Part shown: positions 1 to 8,350 of the stretch, in pieces
Layout: the number at the start of each line of letters is the position of its first letter
Position numbering within the stretch: position 1 is the first letter of the stretch
NCBI GenBank assembly: GCA_019308905.1
Contig: JAFDHF010000038.1
Span: 1 to 39,719 of the forward strand
Length of the DNA stretch: 39,719 nucleotides
Source: Deltaproteobacteria bacterium
GTDB lineage: Bacteria > Desulfobacterota > BSN033 > WVXP01
Reading direction: 5' to 3'
Position numbers and translations under genes: made by a program
Notes under the pieces: model-generated
What the model was told of the DNA's origin: nothing
The model's input: only the letters and a program-made list of their open reading frames with translations
The model's database searches: none

Positions 1-1
1 A

Positions 2-1354
2 GCCACAGATGCGACGAGAAGGGAAACGAAATCGAGCTTGTACGGCCTTGCTTTCCTCTGTTTTGTAATGGCGGTTTTGTCAAAGCCGGTGGCTGTGGCT
101 CTTCCAGGTATCATGGTGCTCTTTGAAATCTCACGGCAAAAGGCCGGATCGCGCTGGGTCTTGAGGAGAGCACTGCTCTTTGTGCCCATGCTTGCCGGCT
201 CGCTTGTAGCCATCTATGTTCTCTTGGGGGCTATGGTCGAGTCAGGCGGAATCTATCCGTACAGGGGTGGGAGTTTCTTGTACAATCTGTTTCTCGTCTT
301 TCGCCTTTTCCTGCTGAACATCAAGTTGATGACCCTGACCGTCAACTATTCTCCTGTCTATGTGCTACTCCTACCAGATACCATTTCGTGGCTCTCTTCC
401 TCGGCCTTTGTCTTACTAAACCTCGGGTTGCTAGGATTGGCCGTCTACATGTTCAAGAAAACCAGAGCGGTCTTCTTCGCCGTTTTCTGGTTCTATATTA
501 CGATCCTCCCCTCTTCAAACATCATTCCCATCAGCACGGTCCTTGCAGATCGGTATGTGTATCTGCCGTCTTTCGCGTACTGTTTGATTCTGGCCCTTGG
601 CTTTGAAAGGCTCTGGTCGGCCCGATCAAGGAAACTCTCGGAGGATTTTTTCCCGGCCTTGAGTGTCATGGTTCTGATCCTTCTATTGGCGGGATATTCT
701 TACATGACGGTGATACAGAACCGGATATGGAAGGATTCCTTCACCCTGTGGTCTGAGACTCTCGCCAGGGACCCGAAAAATACGGTTGCCATGAACGGGC
801 TGGGAGTCCTGTATCTCGAGAACGGAACGAACGACAAAGCCCTTGAGGTCTTGGAGGGGGCAGCAGAGATCAACCCGTCGGATCCCCTCATCCGTAACAA
901 CCTCGGGATAGCCTACGAGAGAATCGGTGAGTACGAAAAAAGCGAAGAGCAGTATCAGAGGGCTCTATCCCTGAGTCCCGGCCATTATGAAGCACGCATA
1001 AACCTCAGCAACCTCTATGCGAAAAGGGGGGACTTTCAGAAGGCGATACGCACACTGAGACTGCTCGTGGAGGAGCGCCCTGGAGACGCCTTCCTATACT
1101 TCCGCCTTGGAGTCGTCTGTGAAGAAGCCGGGCGCTTTGATGAGGCCATTGGCAGCTACATGAGATCAATGGAGTTGAGACCCCATATCATCAATCCCTA
1201 TGAGAATCTGGGGCGGCTCTTCCTGGACAAGCTCAACGATCCCGATCGTGCGGTCTATTTCCTCAAAAAGGGGATTGAAATGGCCCCGAATTCCAGAAGG
1301 AGAGAAAAAATCGAGGCCTTGGTCAAAGCCGTTGAATCCGGCTCCGATTGGTAG
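2..1354 (+). CDS. Polytopic membrane protein with C-terminal TPRs (5'-truncated)
   Basis: The reading frame is open from base 2, so the gene very probably begins before the window; the first internal start-like codon is a TTG at 38. The N-terminal half (about 230 residues) has around seven hydrophobic segments. The SKPVAVALPG and ADRYVYLPS motifs are typical of the TMTC-like / GT-C glycosyltransferase-related membrane proteins that carry TPRs. From about residue 245 onward there are some five tetratricopeptide repeats (for example the segments starting NGLGVLYLENG and NNLGIAYERIG). A role in protein or glycan O-glycosylation at the inner membrane is inferred from family resemblance only. The downstream sulfotransferase and UDP-GlcNAc epimerase fit a surface-glycan neighbourhood. 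The catalytic N-terminus is not visible, so the function is uncertain. Confidence 0.75.
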   Translation, partial: ATDATRRETKSSLYGLAFLCFVMAVLSKPVAVALPGIMVLFEISRQKAGSRWVLRRALLFVPMLAGSLVAIYVLLGAMVESGGIYPYRGGSFLYNLFLVFRLFLLNIKLMTLTVNYSPVYVLLLPDTISWLSSSAFVLLNLGLLGLAVYMFKKTRAVFFAVFWFYITILPSSNIIPISTVLADRYVYLPSFAYCLILALGFERLWSARSRKLSEDFFPALSVMVLILLLAGYSYMTVIQNRIWKDSFTLWSETLARDPKNTVAMNGLGVLYLENGTNDKALEVLEGAAEINPSDPLIRNNLGIAYERIGEYEKSEEQYQRALSLSPGHYEARINLSNLYAKRGDFQKAIRTLRLLVEERPGDAFLYFRLGVVCEEAGRFDEAIGSYMRSMELRPHIINPYENLGRLFLDKLNDPDRAVYFLKKGIEMAPNSRRREKIEALVKAVESGSDW

Positions 1355-1381
1355 GATTTTGCCCTGGCAGGGGGGAATCCT

Positions 1382-2425
1382 GTGTTTGTTGCCGTTGGAA
1401 ACGCTCCAAGTTCAGGAAGCACACTGCTGGCCGATCTGGTGGACAGTCTGCCCTTTGCGGTCTGCGGCCCGGAAACCAGGCTCTTTGCCGTAAGAGGGTA
1501 CTTCGATGACTTCAAGCGAATGAAACGGAGGGGTTTCTTCTCTTCACGGTCCCCTGTTGTTTATGAAATGCGACAGCAGTTTCTCGTCTCAAGACTCGCA
1601 AGCTACGGGTTCGATCGCACCGGCGTGGGCGAATGCCTCAGGCGGTCCGGTTCTCTCCATGAGTTCTGCGACCTTTTTTTCCAGAGGTTCGCCGGCTTTA
1701 GGGGAAAAAGATGTACGGTCTTCTTTGAAAAGACCCCTGAGAATATCCATTGTGCCAGGTTGTTTCTAGACTATTTTGAGGAGGGGTTCTTCATACATGT
1801 CGTAAGGAATCCCCTATACGTTTACAAGTCACTGTTGAGGAGGGGCTTCCTCCCGTATATAGCCGCCGGCACGTGGCTCATAGATGAGGCCGCCGTTTGC
1901 GGACTGAGTGAACACCCGAGGTTCTTCACGATCCGGTACGAAGAACTCGTCAAGAAACCGTTCGAGACCGTGGTCGGGCTGCTGAGAAGAATCGGGATGG
2001 ACTTCGACCCGGAACGACTTGCCGAGCTGTACAGGACCAACGAATACAGGAGGCGCTTCGAGACCCGGATTGAATCCTGGTCCTTCAAGGAATTTGGAAG
2101 AATCGGGGATGCAAACATGACGAAGGTGGCCTTGGAGGATTTGAGAGCCCTCGGTTCGATGATGAATGCGAAAGTGGGCACGCGATATGCAAGAGAGTTT
2201 TCTCTGCCGGAAGTCTCATTTCGAGACCTTGTCCGAGCCAATGGCTACTCTTTCAAGAGTCCTGATGAAGGGCCGTCCATTCCAGCCCTTGGATCCCCGT
2301 TGTCACGGGACGGAGCTTCATTCAGGTTTTTGGTGAAGAAATCCCTCTTGGATCTCATGTATCGGGACTGTGGCATAAGGAACATCCGCAACTATCTGAG
2401 ACCGATCGAGACCGTTTCGGGCTGA
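1382..2425 (+). CDS. Sulfotransferase family protein
   Basis: This 347-residue protein has the two PAPS-binding signatures of sulfotransferases. One is an N-terminal P-loop-like 5'-phosphosulfate motif (PSSGST, residues 9-14, starting right at the protein N-terminus). The other is a 3'-phosphate-binding segment near residues 139-155 (HVVRNPLYVYKSLLRRG), with the expected Arg and Ser residues. It probably transfers sulfate from PAPS to a glycan or other surface acceptor in the cytoplasm. The start is a GTG preceded by a strong AGGGGGG ribosome site about 6 nt upstream. It follows the TPR membrane protein by 27 nt and is probably co-transcribed. The acceptor substrate cannot be read from sequence. 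The family is clear and the biological role is inferred from neighbours. Confidence 0.8.
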   Translation: MFVAVGNAPSSGSTLLADLVDSLPFAVCGPETRLFAVRGYFDDFKRMKRRGFFSSRSPVVYEMRQQFLVSRLASYGFDRTGVGECLRRSGSLHEFCDLFFQRFAGFRGKRCTVFFEKTPENIHCARLFLDYFEEGFFIHVVRNPLYVYKSLLRRGFLPYIAAGTWLIDEAAVCGLSEHPRFFTIRYEELVKKPFETVVGLLRRIGMDFDPERLAELYRTNEYRRRFETRIESWSFKEFGRIGDANMTKVALEDLRALGSMMNAKVGTRYAREFSLPEVSFRDLVRANGYSFKSPDEGPSIPALGSPLSRDGASFRFLVKKSLLDLMYRDCGIRNIRNYLRPIETVSG

Positions 2426-2478
2426 GAGAGCAGGAGAAAAAGAGCGAGCCCCGACACCGGAGACAGGGTCTGCAGACT

Positions 2479-2496
2479 TGGGGTAAGATATTGCAA
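2479..2496 (+). promoter_or_regulatory. Weak -24/-12-like element upstream of wecB
   Basis: A GG and a GC dinucleotide separated by 10 nt (2481-2482 and 2493-2494) with a good TTGCA at -12 but a poor -24 half (GGGGTA rather than TGGCAC). The spacing fits sigma-54 promoters, but the -24 half is weak, so this may be chance. Confidence 0.2.
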
Positions 2497-2520
2497 AAGC
2501 AAGATAAGTAGCTGTAAGCT

Positions 2521-3681
2521 ATGGCTAAAATTATAAACGTTGTCGGCGCACGTCCGAATTTCATGAAAATCGCCGCCATTATCCGGGAGATGGAAAAGAT
2601 CCCGAGAATGGACTGGCTCCTCGTCCACACCGGCCAGCATTACGACGTGGAGATGTCTGACGCCTTTTTTCGGGAACTGACAATTCCCAAGCCGGACATC
2701 AATCTGGAGGTGGGTTCTGGAACCCACGCACGTCAGACAGGCCAGATCATGGCGGCTTTTGAGGAGGTATGCCTCAAAGAGAAACCCGACCTGGTCCTTG
2801 TGGTAGGAGATGTCAACTCGACCCTTGCCTGTGCCCTTGTGGCTTCAAAATTGCACATTCCCGTAGCCCATGTGGAAGCCGGTTTGAGAAGCTTCGACCG
2901 GAAGATGCCCGAGGAGATCAACCGGGTAGTTACCGATATTCTTTCGAATTTTCTCTTTACAACCTGTAGAGAGGCCGATGAGAACCTCCTCCGGGAGGGC
3001 GTGGACCCGAAGAAGATCTTCCTGGTAGGAGACGTGATGATCGACACCCTCTACGCCAACCTTTCGAGGATACGGGCCATGCATATATGGCGCCGCATGG
3101 GCTTCAAGAAGAGAGAATACGCCGTTCTGACTCTCCACCGGCCTTCGAATGTCGAAGAAAAGCCCGTGCTGGGGGAGATAGTCACGGCCCTAGAGGAGGT
3201 CTCACGGCACCTTCCGATTGTCTTTCCGATTCATCCGAGAACGAGTGCGGCTGTCAGGCGTTTCGGCTTTCAGGGTTCTTTCAAATTCATTGACGGGGAC
3301 GATCCTGGTCCATTACGTTACAGTGATGGGGGATCTTCAAGGGGTCCGGGAATCTGGTGTTGCCACCCTTTGGGCTATCTTGAGTTTCTAAATCTGGTTT
3401 TGCATTCCAGGTTCGTGATGACCGACTCGGGTGGCATACAGGAGGAGACGACTGTACTCGACATCCCCTGTCTGACCCTCAGAGAGACCACGGAGCGTCC
3501 CGTCACGATCAGCCAGGGTACCAATACACTCCTCGGACATGACACCCGTCGAATCGTCGCGGAGGTCAAGAAGATCATGGGAGGGGAGGGAAAACACTGC
3601 AAGCGCCCTCCACTCTGGGATGGAAAAGCCGCCGAGAGGATCGTCGCGATTCTGGCGAAGGAGTTTAACATTTCACATTGA
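2521..3681 (+). CDS. wecB: UDP-N-acetylglucosamine 2-epimerase (non-hydrolysing)
   Basis: This 386-residue protein interconverts UDP-GlcNAc and UDP-ManNAc in the cytoplasm, supplying ManNAc-derived sugars for surface polysaccharide. Family hallmarks seen are GARPNFMK at residues 6-13, HTGQHYD near 37, the HVEAGLRSFDRKMPEEINR block near 117, and DSGGIQEE in the UDP-binding C-terminal lobe. One oddity is about 23 extra residues (around 259-281) between the conserved FID and PLGYLEF segments, where family members normally run straight on. The last residues (NISH) and the stop codon are written in the repeat DNA that flanks the next gene, so the original C-terminus may have been altered. Ribosome site before the ATG is weak. 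The assignment to the epimerase family is strong; the insertion leaves activity less certain. Confidence 0.88.
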   Translation: MAKIINVVGARPNFMKIAAIIREMEKIPRMDWLLVHTGQHYDVEMSDAFFRELTIPKPDINLEVGSGTHARQTGQIMAAFEEVCLKEKPDLVLVVGDVNSTLACALVASKLHIPVAHVEAGLRSFDRKMPEEINRVVTDILSNFLFTTCREADENLLREGVDPKKIFLVGDVMIDTLYANLSRIRAMHIWRRMGFKKREYAVLTLHRPSNVEEKPVLGEIVTALEEVSRHLPIVFPIHPRTSAAVRRFGFQGSFKFIDGDDPGPLRYSDGGSSRGPGIWCCHPLGYLEFLNLVLHSRFVMTDSGGIQEETTVLDIPCLTLRETTERPVTISQGTNTLLGHDTRRIVAEVKKIMGGEGKHCKRPPLWDGKAAERIVAILAKEFNISH

Positions 3682-3755
3682 TCATTTGACATTTAGCATT
3701 GAATTGAAAGAATCATTTAGCATTTGACATTTATCATCTATAACTGATCATTTGC
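3664..3755. repeat. Left flanking repeat block of four-helix-bundle cassette
   Basis: AT-rich DNA made of degenerate short units based on TCATTTAGCATT and TGACATTT. CATTTGACATTT occurs twice (3683-3694 and 3721-3732) and TCATTTAGCATTT at 3713-3725. The same words occur in inverted orientation on the other side of the gene at 3763-4125. The block overlaps the last codons and stop of wecB. Its composition contrasts sharply with the GC-richer surroundings. Confidence 0.8.
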
Positions 3756-3762
3756 TCAGGTT

Positions 3763-4125
3763 ATGCAACGACGTAGAGATGAAGAGCTGGCAGACCGTTT
3801 CTTGGACTTTTCGGTGAGAATCGTCAAGTTGGTTGATGGCCTTCCGAAAACGTCTGTAGGGAAGCACATCGGTCGTCAAATCCTGTCAAGTGGGACTTCG
3901 CCTGGAGCGAACTATGAAGAAGCGCGAGGGTCCGAATCGAATGCAGATTTCATCCACAAGCTGAGTATCGTCCTCAAGGAGTTGAAGGAATCACGGTATT
4001 GGTTGCAAGTTATTCAGAGAACCTTTCCAGCTTCAAACGAGAAGATTGAATCACTGAAAGACGAATGTGAACAGCTCATTGCAATTATTGCTAAAAGCAT
4101 CTCTATGGCCCGCAAGCGGAAATGA
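3763..4125 (+). CDS. Four-helix bundle protein (23S rRNA IVS-protein family)
   Basis: This 120-residue, nearly all-helical protein resembles the family often annotated 'four helix bundle protein' or S23 ribosomal/IVS protein (TIGR02436-like). It has an N-terminal helix with the RFLDFSVRIVKLVDGLPKT pattern, the conserved IGRQILSSGTSPGANYEEARG segment, then SNADFIHKLSIVLKELKESRYWL. It is related in fold to the Avd accessory protein of diversity-generating retroelements, but no reverse transcriptase or template repeat is visible here. The molecular function of stand-alone members is unknown to me. The gene sits between repeat blocks that overlap both neighbouring genes, so it looks like an inserted cassette. 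The ATG lacks a good ribosome site (only AGG in CTCAGGTT). Confidence 0.85.
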   Translation: MQRRRDEELADRFLDFSVRIVKLVDGLPKTSVGKHIGRQILSSGTSPGANYEEARGSESNADFIHKLSIVLKELKESRYWLQVIQRTFPASNEKIESLKDECEQLIAIIAKSISMARKRK

Positions 4126-4137
4126 CTAGTGAGAGGT

Positions 4138-4215
4138 GTTAAGTGATCAATGCTAAGTGTTATATGATGAATGCTAAATGTCAAATGGTAAATGAAAAAT
4201 GCTAAATGATCAAAT
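4138..4215. repeat. Right flanking repeat block of four-helix-bundle cassette
   Basis: Degenerate units AATGCTAAATG and AAATGTCAAATG (exact copy at 4176-4187) are the reverse complements of the words in the left block. AAATGCTAAATGA at 4197-4209 is an exact 13-base inverted copy of 3713-3725. The block provides the start codon and first codons of the downstream prepilin peptidase gene. Confidence 0.8.
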
Positions 4216-5164
4216 CCTAGAAACCATCAACCCTGGCTGGCTCCAGGTCTCTGCATTCGTTTTGGGTGCCTTTGTGGGCAGCTTCCTGAACGTCTGTATC
4301 AGCCGGATGCCAAAGGGAGAGTCGATCCTCTTCCCTCCTTCCCACTGTCCCCTGTGTGGACACAGGATCCGCTTCTACGACAACATCCCTATTCTAAGTT
4401 TTCTCTGGCTTGGGGCACGGTGCAGGTACTGCCGGGGACCCATCTCGCTCCAGTATCCCCTGGTAGAGCTGGTTGGCGGGATGATTGGGCTTCTCCTTTT
4501 CCGACGGTACGGTATCAGTGTGGATTTTGCAGGCTATTTCGTCTTTTCTGCCATGATTATCACCGTTTCCGGAATCGACATGGTCCACCGGATTATCCCG
4601 GACCGGATCAGCCTTCCCGGGATCGGAGCAGGGCTGCTTTTTTCTCTCTTGACTCCTCGGATGAGCCTCTTGGATTCGCTTATAGGAACAGTGATTGGAG
4701 GGGGAAGTCTACTTGTAGTTACATGGGGCTATAGTGGGTTCGTGAAACTAAAATATAGAATTACTGGAACAAGTCACCGCAAAGAAATGGCAAAATCTCT
4801 GCAAGAATTGACCATAGAGGAACTGAGAAGAGAGGCTTCTCTTTATGGAATCGACGCGGCCGCCCTGCAGAGTCGCAAAGAGCTCGTCACAGCCATAGGC
4901 GAGGCGAAAGGTGAGGGGATGGGAGGAGGCGACGTAAAGCTCCTCGCCATGATCGGATCCTTCCTGGGAGGATGGAGGCCCATCCTGTTCGTGATCCTGA
5001 TAGCCTCGTTCCTCGGTTCTGTCGTGGGAATCCCCCTTATGCTAGCAAAGGGGAGAGATTCAAAATACGCCATCCCTTTCGGGCCCTTCTTGGGGGCTGG
5101 TTCCATCGTCTATCTCCTTTGGGGGGCGGAGATGATACGCTGGTATTTCGGATTGGGGAGGTAA
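4199..5164 (+). CDS. pilD: Prepilin peptidase / N-methyltransferase (A24 family)
   Basis: This 321-residue inner-membrane protein cleaves and N-methylates type IV prepilins. Seen features are the N-terminal FVGSFLNVCISRMP motif, a four-cysteine zinc site (C50, C53, C75, C78) of the bifunctional methylase form, the first catalytic Asp at D127 (in SGIDMVHRIIPD), and the second at D245 in GGGDVKLLAMIG, with several membrane helices. Residues about 183-238 form an extra cytoplasmic segment just before the GxGD motif. Part of it (203-236, LTIEELRREASLYGID...SRKELVTAI) looks like a Rho-N/SAP-type helical module, and its codons are AT-richer than those around it. The start ATG lies inside the repeat block of the four-helix-bundle cassette, so the native start may have been replaced. 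It is followed 3 nt later by pilS. Confidence 0.9.
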   Translation: MLNDQILETINPGWLQVSAFVLGAFVGSFLNVCISRMPKGESILFPPSHCPLCGHRIRFYDNIPILSFLWLGARCRYCRGPISLQYPLVELVGGMIGLLLFRRYGISVDFAGYFVFSAMIITVSGIDMVHRIIPDRISLPGIGAGLLFSLLTPRMSLLDSLIGTVIGGGSLLVVTWGYSGFVKLKYRITGTSHRKEMAKSLQELTIEELRREASLYGIDAAALQSRKELVTAIGEAKGEGMGGGDVKLLAMIGSFLGGWRPILFVILIASFLGSVVGIPLMLAKGRDSKYAIPFGPFLGAGSIVYLLWGAEMIRWYFGLGR

Positions 5165-5167
5165 GAG

Positions 5168-6829
5168 GTGAGGCGCCCTGCCTGGCTCTTCCGAAACCTA
5201 AGGGTGGGATTGAAGACAGAGATCATCCTCAACCTCGCCCTTTTGATGACCAGTGCATTGCTTTTGCTGGGTTTGGGAATCATCAAGATCCACGAACGGG
5301 ACATACTGAACCAGAAAGTGAGAAGCGGCAAGATTATTGTCAAGTCTGTCCAGAACAGCCTCAATCTCTACGGAGTAAAGGGGGAAGACTTGTCAGAGAA
5401 GACCTACCTGTTTCACAGGATGATCCAGGTCTATGCTGATCCAAGAGAGATAGACGAGATCGCCATCGTCGACCCGTCGCAAAGGGTGCTTGCATGTAGT
5501 CTCAAGGGAAGGCGGGCCGAAAGGATCGATGACGAGGGCATGGCAAAGGCTATCGCTGAGAGGAGAATCTTATGGAATCTCGATCGGAGACGTTCCTTTC
5601 TCTTTTCGACCTATCGGGATTTGAGGCTTTTCTCGCCTCTTTTGAGCGGCAGTGACCTGGTGGGGGGTGTATATGTCCGCCTTTCCCTTGCGGATGTGAT
5701 GGGCAGTATCGCCGCTTCCCAGCGGCTTATCATCCTCTTCGTGCTCCTTGACGGCGTGGTAATCGTCTTGTTCGGAAGCTTTCTCCTTTCCCGGGTTATC
5801 GTAAACCCACTGAAGGCTCTGGTCGCTGCCACGGATGGAATCGGCCGAGGGGATTACGATCAGCGCATTTCCGTCTCTGAACCCAACGAAATTGGAAGAC
5901 TCGCCGAATCTTTCAACGAGATGACCGACCGCCTCCGCGAAAGTCAGAAGGATGTCCAAGAGTATGTCAGATCCCTGGAAAGGGCCAACGAACAGCTCCG
6001 GCAGACGCAGATGGAACTGGTGCGATCGGAGAAATTGGCCTCCATCGGGCGCTTTGCCGCCGGCGTCGCCCATGAAGTGGGAAACCCACTGGGAGCCATC
6101 CTCGGTTATACGAGTATCCTCCAGAACGAGATGGAGAATCACCCCGAGGGGCTGGAGTATCTGAAGAGGATCGAGGTGGAGATTCAGCGGATCAACAAGA
6201 TCATAAGGGAGCTCCTGGACTTTTCCAGGCCGTCGGCCGTCGATGTCAAGGAGGTGGATCTCAACAGTGTGATCGAAAGCTCTCTCTCTCTTCTTTCCTA
6301 CCAGAAGTCGTTCAAGAACATCGAGTCCAACCTCTGCCTGAAGAAAGACCTTCCACCCATTGAAGCCGACGAGTCTCAGATCCGTCAGGTTTTAGTCAAT
6401 CTGATTCTCAATGCGGTCGACTCGATGCCCGATGGGGGGACTCTGACCCTGAGGACGGAGGATCACGAGCCAAGAGTAGATCCGCAGGAGGCCGGTCGCG
6501 GGCCCGCACGCCGGAGAGACGATCCGGCCGACAAAGACTATACCCATTTGCGTAGGTCTCAGGGGCCGCGGTATCCGTACCCACATCTACCGAGAGACGG
6601 AAGGTTTGTGTGTGTGAGCATTACCGATACGGGGTGTGGCATCTCGCCAGATGACCTTGAGAAGATCTTTGACCCCTTTTTCACGACAAAGGACCCGGAC
6701 AGGGGCACGGGTCTCGGCCTCTCAATCTCTCTGAGAATAGTAGAGAGTTTCGGTGGAAAGATCGAGGTCGAAAGCCGCCTGGGAAAGGGTTCCACCTTCA
6801 AGGTGTTGCTACCGGCTTCGGGTTCCTAA
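5168..6829 (+). CDS. pilS: Membrane sensor histidine kinase, PilS/NtrB type
   Basis: This 553-residue kinase has a first transmembrane helix at about residues 17-40, a periplasmic sensor region of about 145 residues, a second helix at about 186-211, a HAMP domain (with NEIGRLAESFNEMTDRL), a coiled-coil, HisKA with phospho-acceptor H302 in AHEVGNPLGAILGY, an N box (QVLVNLILNAVDSMPDGG), and G boxes (DTGCGI, FDPFFTTK, GTGLGLSIS). About 45 Arg/Pro/Asp-rich residues (431-476) are inserted between the N box and the G1 box. The GTG start follows the GGGGAGG at the end of pilD. It lies 11 nt before an NtrC-family regulator gene and next to minor pilin genes, so it is probably the PilS of a PilS/PilR pair. 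The gene symbol rests on context; domain calls are firm. Confidence 0.85.
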   Translation: MRRPAWLFRNLRVGLKTEIILNLALLMTSALLLLGLGIIKIHERDILNQKVRSGKIIVKSVQNSLNLYGVKGEDLSEKTYLFHRMIQVYADPREIDEIAIVDPSQRVLACSLKGRRAERIDDEGMAKAIAERRILWNLDRRRSFLFSTYRDLRLFSPLLSGSDLVGGVYVRLSLADVMGSIAASQRLIILFVLLDGVVIVLFGSFLLSRVIVNPLKALVAATDGIGRGDYDQRISVSEPNEIGRLAESFNEMTDRLRESQKDVQEYVRSLERANEQLRQTQMELVRSEKLASIGRFAAGVAHEVGNPLGAILGYTSILQNEMENHPEGLEYLKRIEVEIQRINKIIRELLDFSRPSAVDVKEVDLNSVIESSLSLLSYQKSFKNIESNLCLKKDLPPIEADESQIRQVLVNLILNAVDSMPDGGTLTLRTEDHEPRVDPQEAGRGPARRRDDPADKDYTHLRRSQGPRYPYPHLPRDGRFVCVSITDTGCGISPDDLEKIFDPFFTTKDPDRGTGLGLSISLRIVESFGGKIEVESRLGKGSTFKVLLPASGS

Positions 6830-6840
6830 TTGGGAGAATC

Positions 6841-8214
6841 ATGGAGAATACAAGAAGAGTCCTTGTCATTGACGACGAAGAGAGCTTCAGGCACATGCTT
6901 TCGGTAATCCTGCAGAAAGAGGGCTACCAGGTGGAGACCGCCTCAGACGGCTATGAAGCCCTGGAGAAGATGGAGGGCGCGCTCTTCGATGAGATTCTAT
7001 GTGATATCCGAATGCCCAGGATGGACGGAATCCGGTTTCTAAAGGAGGTGAAGAAGACACACTGTGATTCGACGATCATCATGATGTCGGCATACGGAAC
7101 ACTCGATACGGCGGTTGAAGCCATGAAACTCGGGGCCTATGATTACGTTTCTAAGCCGTTCAAGCCGGACGAGATCGTTCTGACCCTGAAGAAGGCAGAG
7201 GAACGGGAGAGGCTGAGAAGAGAGAATATCTATCTCAGGAAAGAGATAGAAAAGGAGTACAATTTTAACAACATTATCAGTAAGAACGAAAAGATGGCGG
7301 CTATTTTCGATACCATCAAGAAGGTGGCACGGTACAAGTCCACCATTCTCATTACGGGCGAGAGTGGAACCGGAAAGGAACTGGTCGCCAAGGCGATTCA
7401 TTTCAACAGCGACAGGTCTGCCAATCCTTTCATCCCCGTCAATTGCGGGGCCATTCCGGAAAACCTCTTGGAGAGCGAGCTCTTCGGCCATGTGAAAGGA
7501 TCCTTCACCGATGCGGTGCGTACAAAGAAGGGATTATTTGAAGAAGCAAACGGCGGTACCCTCTTTCTTGACGAGATCGGAGAACTCCCCCTCTCCCTTC
7601 AGGTCAAGTTGCTCCGCGTGCTTCAGGACGGAGAGATCCGCAGGGTCGGTGATTCCAGGTCTATCAAGATAGATGTGAGGATCATCGCCGCGACGGTGAA
7701 GGATCTGGAGAGCGGAGTGAAACAGGGCAGTTTCAGGGACGACCTCTTCTATCGGCTGAACGTCCTTCCCCTGAAGATACCCCCTTTGAGGGAGAGGAGA
7801 GAAGATATCCCTCTTCTTGTGGACCATTTCATAGAAAAGTTCAACCAGAACCTGGGGAAAAGGGTCAGCCGGGTCACCCCGGAAGCCCTCAAGATCTTAC
7901 TCAGGTACTCCTGGCCTGGAAACGTGAGGGAACTCGAAAATATGATTGAAAGGGGGATGGTTCTGACCGAAACCGACACCATCGACGTGGAGAACCTCCC
8001 TCCTGAGGTCTACAGGTCGGCAGAGAGTTCTCCTTTCTCGGAGTTGGAAGAGTATTCGATCAAGAAGGCGACGAGGATTCTCGAAACAGAACTGATCAGG
8101 AAAGCCCTTCGCAAGACCCATGGTAATCACACCCATGCATCGAGGATATTGGAGATCAGCCACCGCACTCTTCTTTACAAGATCAAAGAGTACGGCATCG
8201 GCCAAGAGAAATAG
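6841..8214 (+). CDS. pilR: Sigma-54-dependent response regulator, PilR/NtrC type
   Basis: This 457-residue cytoplasmic regulator has a receiver domain (D11, D12, phospho-acceptor D55 in CDIRMP), then an AAA+ sigma-54 activation domain with Walker A GESGTGKE (173-180), Walker B in [13 protein letters not shown] and the arginine-finger region. It ends with a Fis-type helix-turn-helix ([23 protein letters not shown]). The sigma-54-contacting loop reads GSFTDA (220-225) instead of the usual GAFTGA. It would be phosphorylated by the kinase encoded directly upstream and activate -24/-12 promoters. Candidate targets in this window are those at 10888, 14871 and 37781. The name pilR is from context (pilD upstream, pilins downstream). 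An enhancer-binding regulator of another surface function is possible. Confidence 0.87.
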   Translation: MENTRRVLVIDDEESFRHMLSVILQKEGYQVETASDGYEALEKMEGALFDEILCDIRMPRMDGIRFLKEVKKTHCDSTIIMMSAYGTLDTAVEAMKLGAYDYVSKPFKPDEIVLTLKKAEERERLRRENIYLRKEIEKEYNFNNIISKNEKMAAIFDTIKKVARYKSTILITGESGTGKELVAKAIHFNSDRSANPFIPVNCGAIPENLLESELFGHVKGSFTDAVRTKKGLFEEANGGTLFLDEIGELPLSLQVKLLRVLQDGEIRRVGDSRSIKIDVRIIAATVKDLESGVKQGSFRDDLFYRLNVLPLKIPPLRERREDIPLLVDHFIEKFNQNLGKRVSRVTPEALKILLRYSWPGNVRELENMIERGMVLTETDTIDVENLPPEVYRSAESSPFSELEEYSIKKATRILETELIRKALRKTHGNHTHASRILEISHRTLLYKIKEYGIGQEK

Positions 8215-8226
8215 TTACTAAGGCTT

Positions 8227-8251
8227 GACGGCTTTTGTCCGTCTTTCTTCC
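8227..8251 (+). terminator. Possible intrinsic terminator after pilR
   Basis: GACGG (8227-8231), a 7-nt loop, CCGTC (8239-8243), then TTTCTTCC. The stem is short (5 bp) and the T run is interrupted, so strength is doubtful. It sits 12 nt after the pilR stop. Confidence 0.4.
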
Positions 8252-8312
8252 TCCTCTGCCGGCCCTCTGCCGGTTTACTCCCAGAGCCGCCGTCCCCCCC
8301 TTATCCGGTCTC

Positions 8313-8350
8313 TTGATGGTTGTTTCCTTTTCCGGATAATCTGCTATAAT
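8313..8350 (+). promoter_or_regulatory. Sigma-70-like promoter for first minor-pilin set
   Basis: TTGATG (8313-8318), 16 nt, GATAAT (8335-8340). A second perfect -10 box TATAAT lies at 8345-8350 with a poorer -35 (TTGTTT, spacer 19 nt). The TATAAT overlaps the first possible ATG of the next gene, which favours translation from a later start. No sigma-54-type GG-N10-GC pair was found in this gap. Confidence 0.45.

Noticed and set aside
3763-4125. Diversity-generating retroelement accessory gene (Avd)
   Set aside because: The fold family is related, but no reverse transcriptase, template repeat or variable repeat is visible in the window.
8253-8273. CCTCTGCCGG tandem repeat after pilR
   Set aside because: Only two 10-base copies in a pyrimidine-rich stretch; not clearly more than chance.
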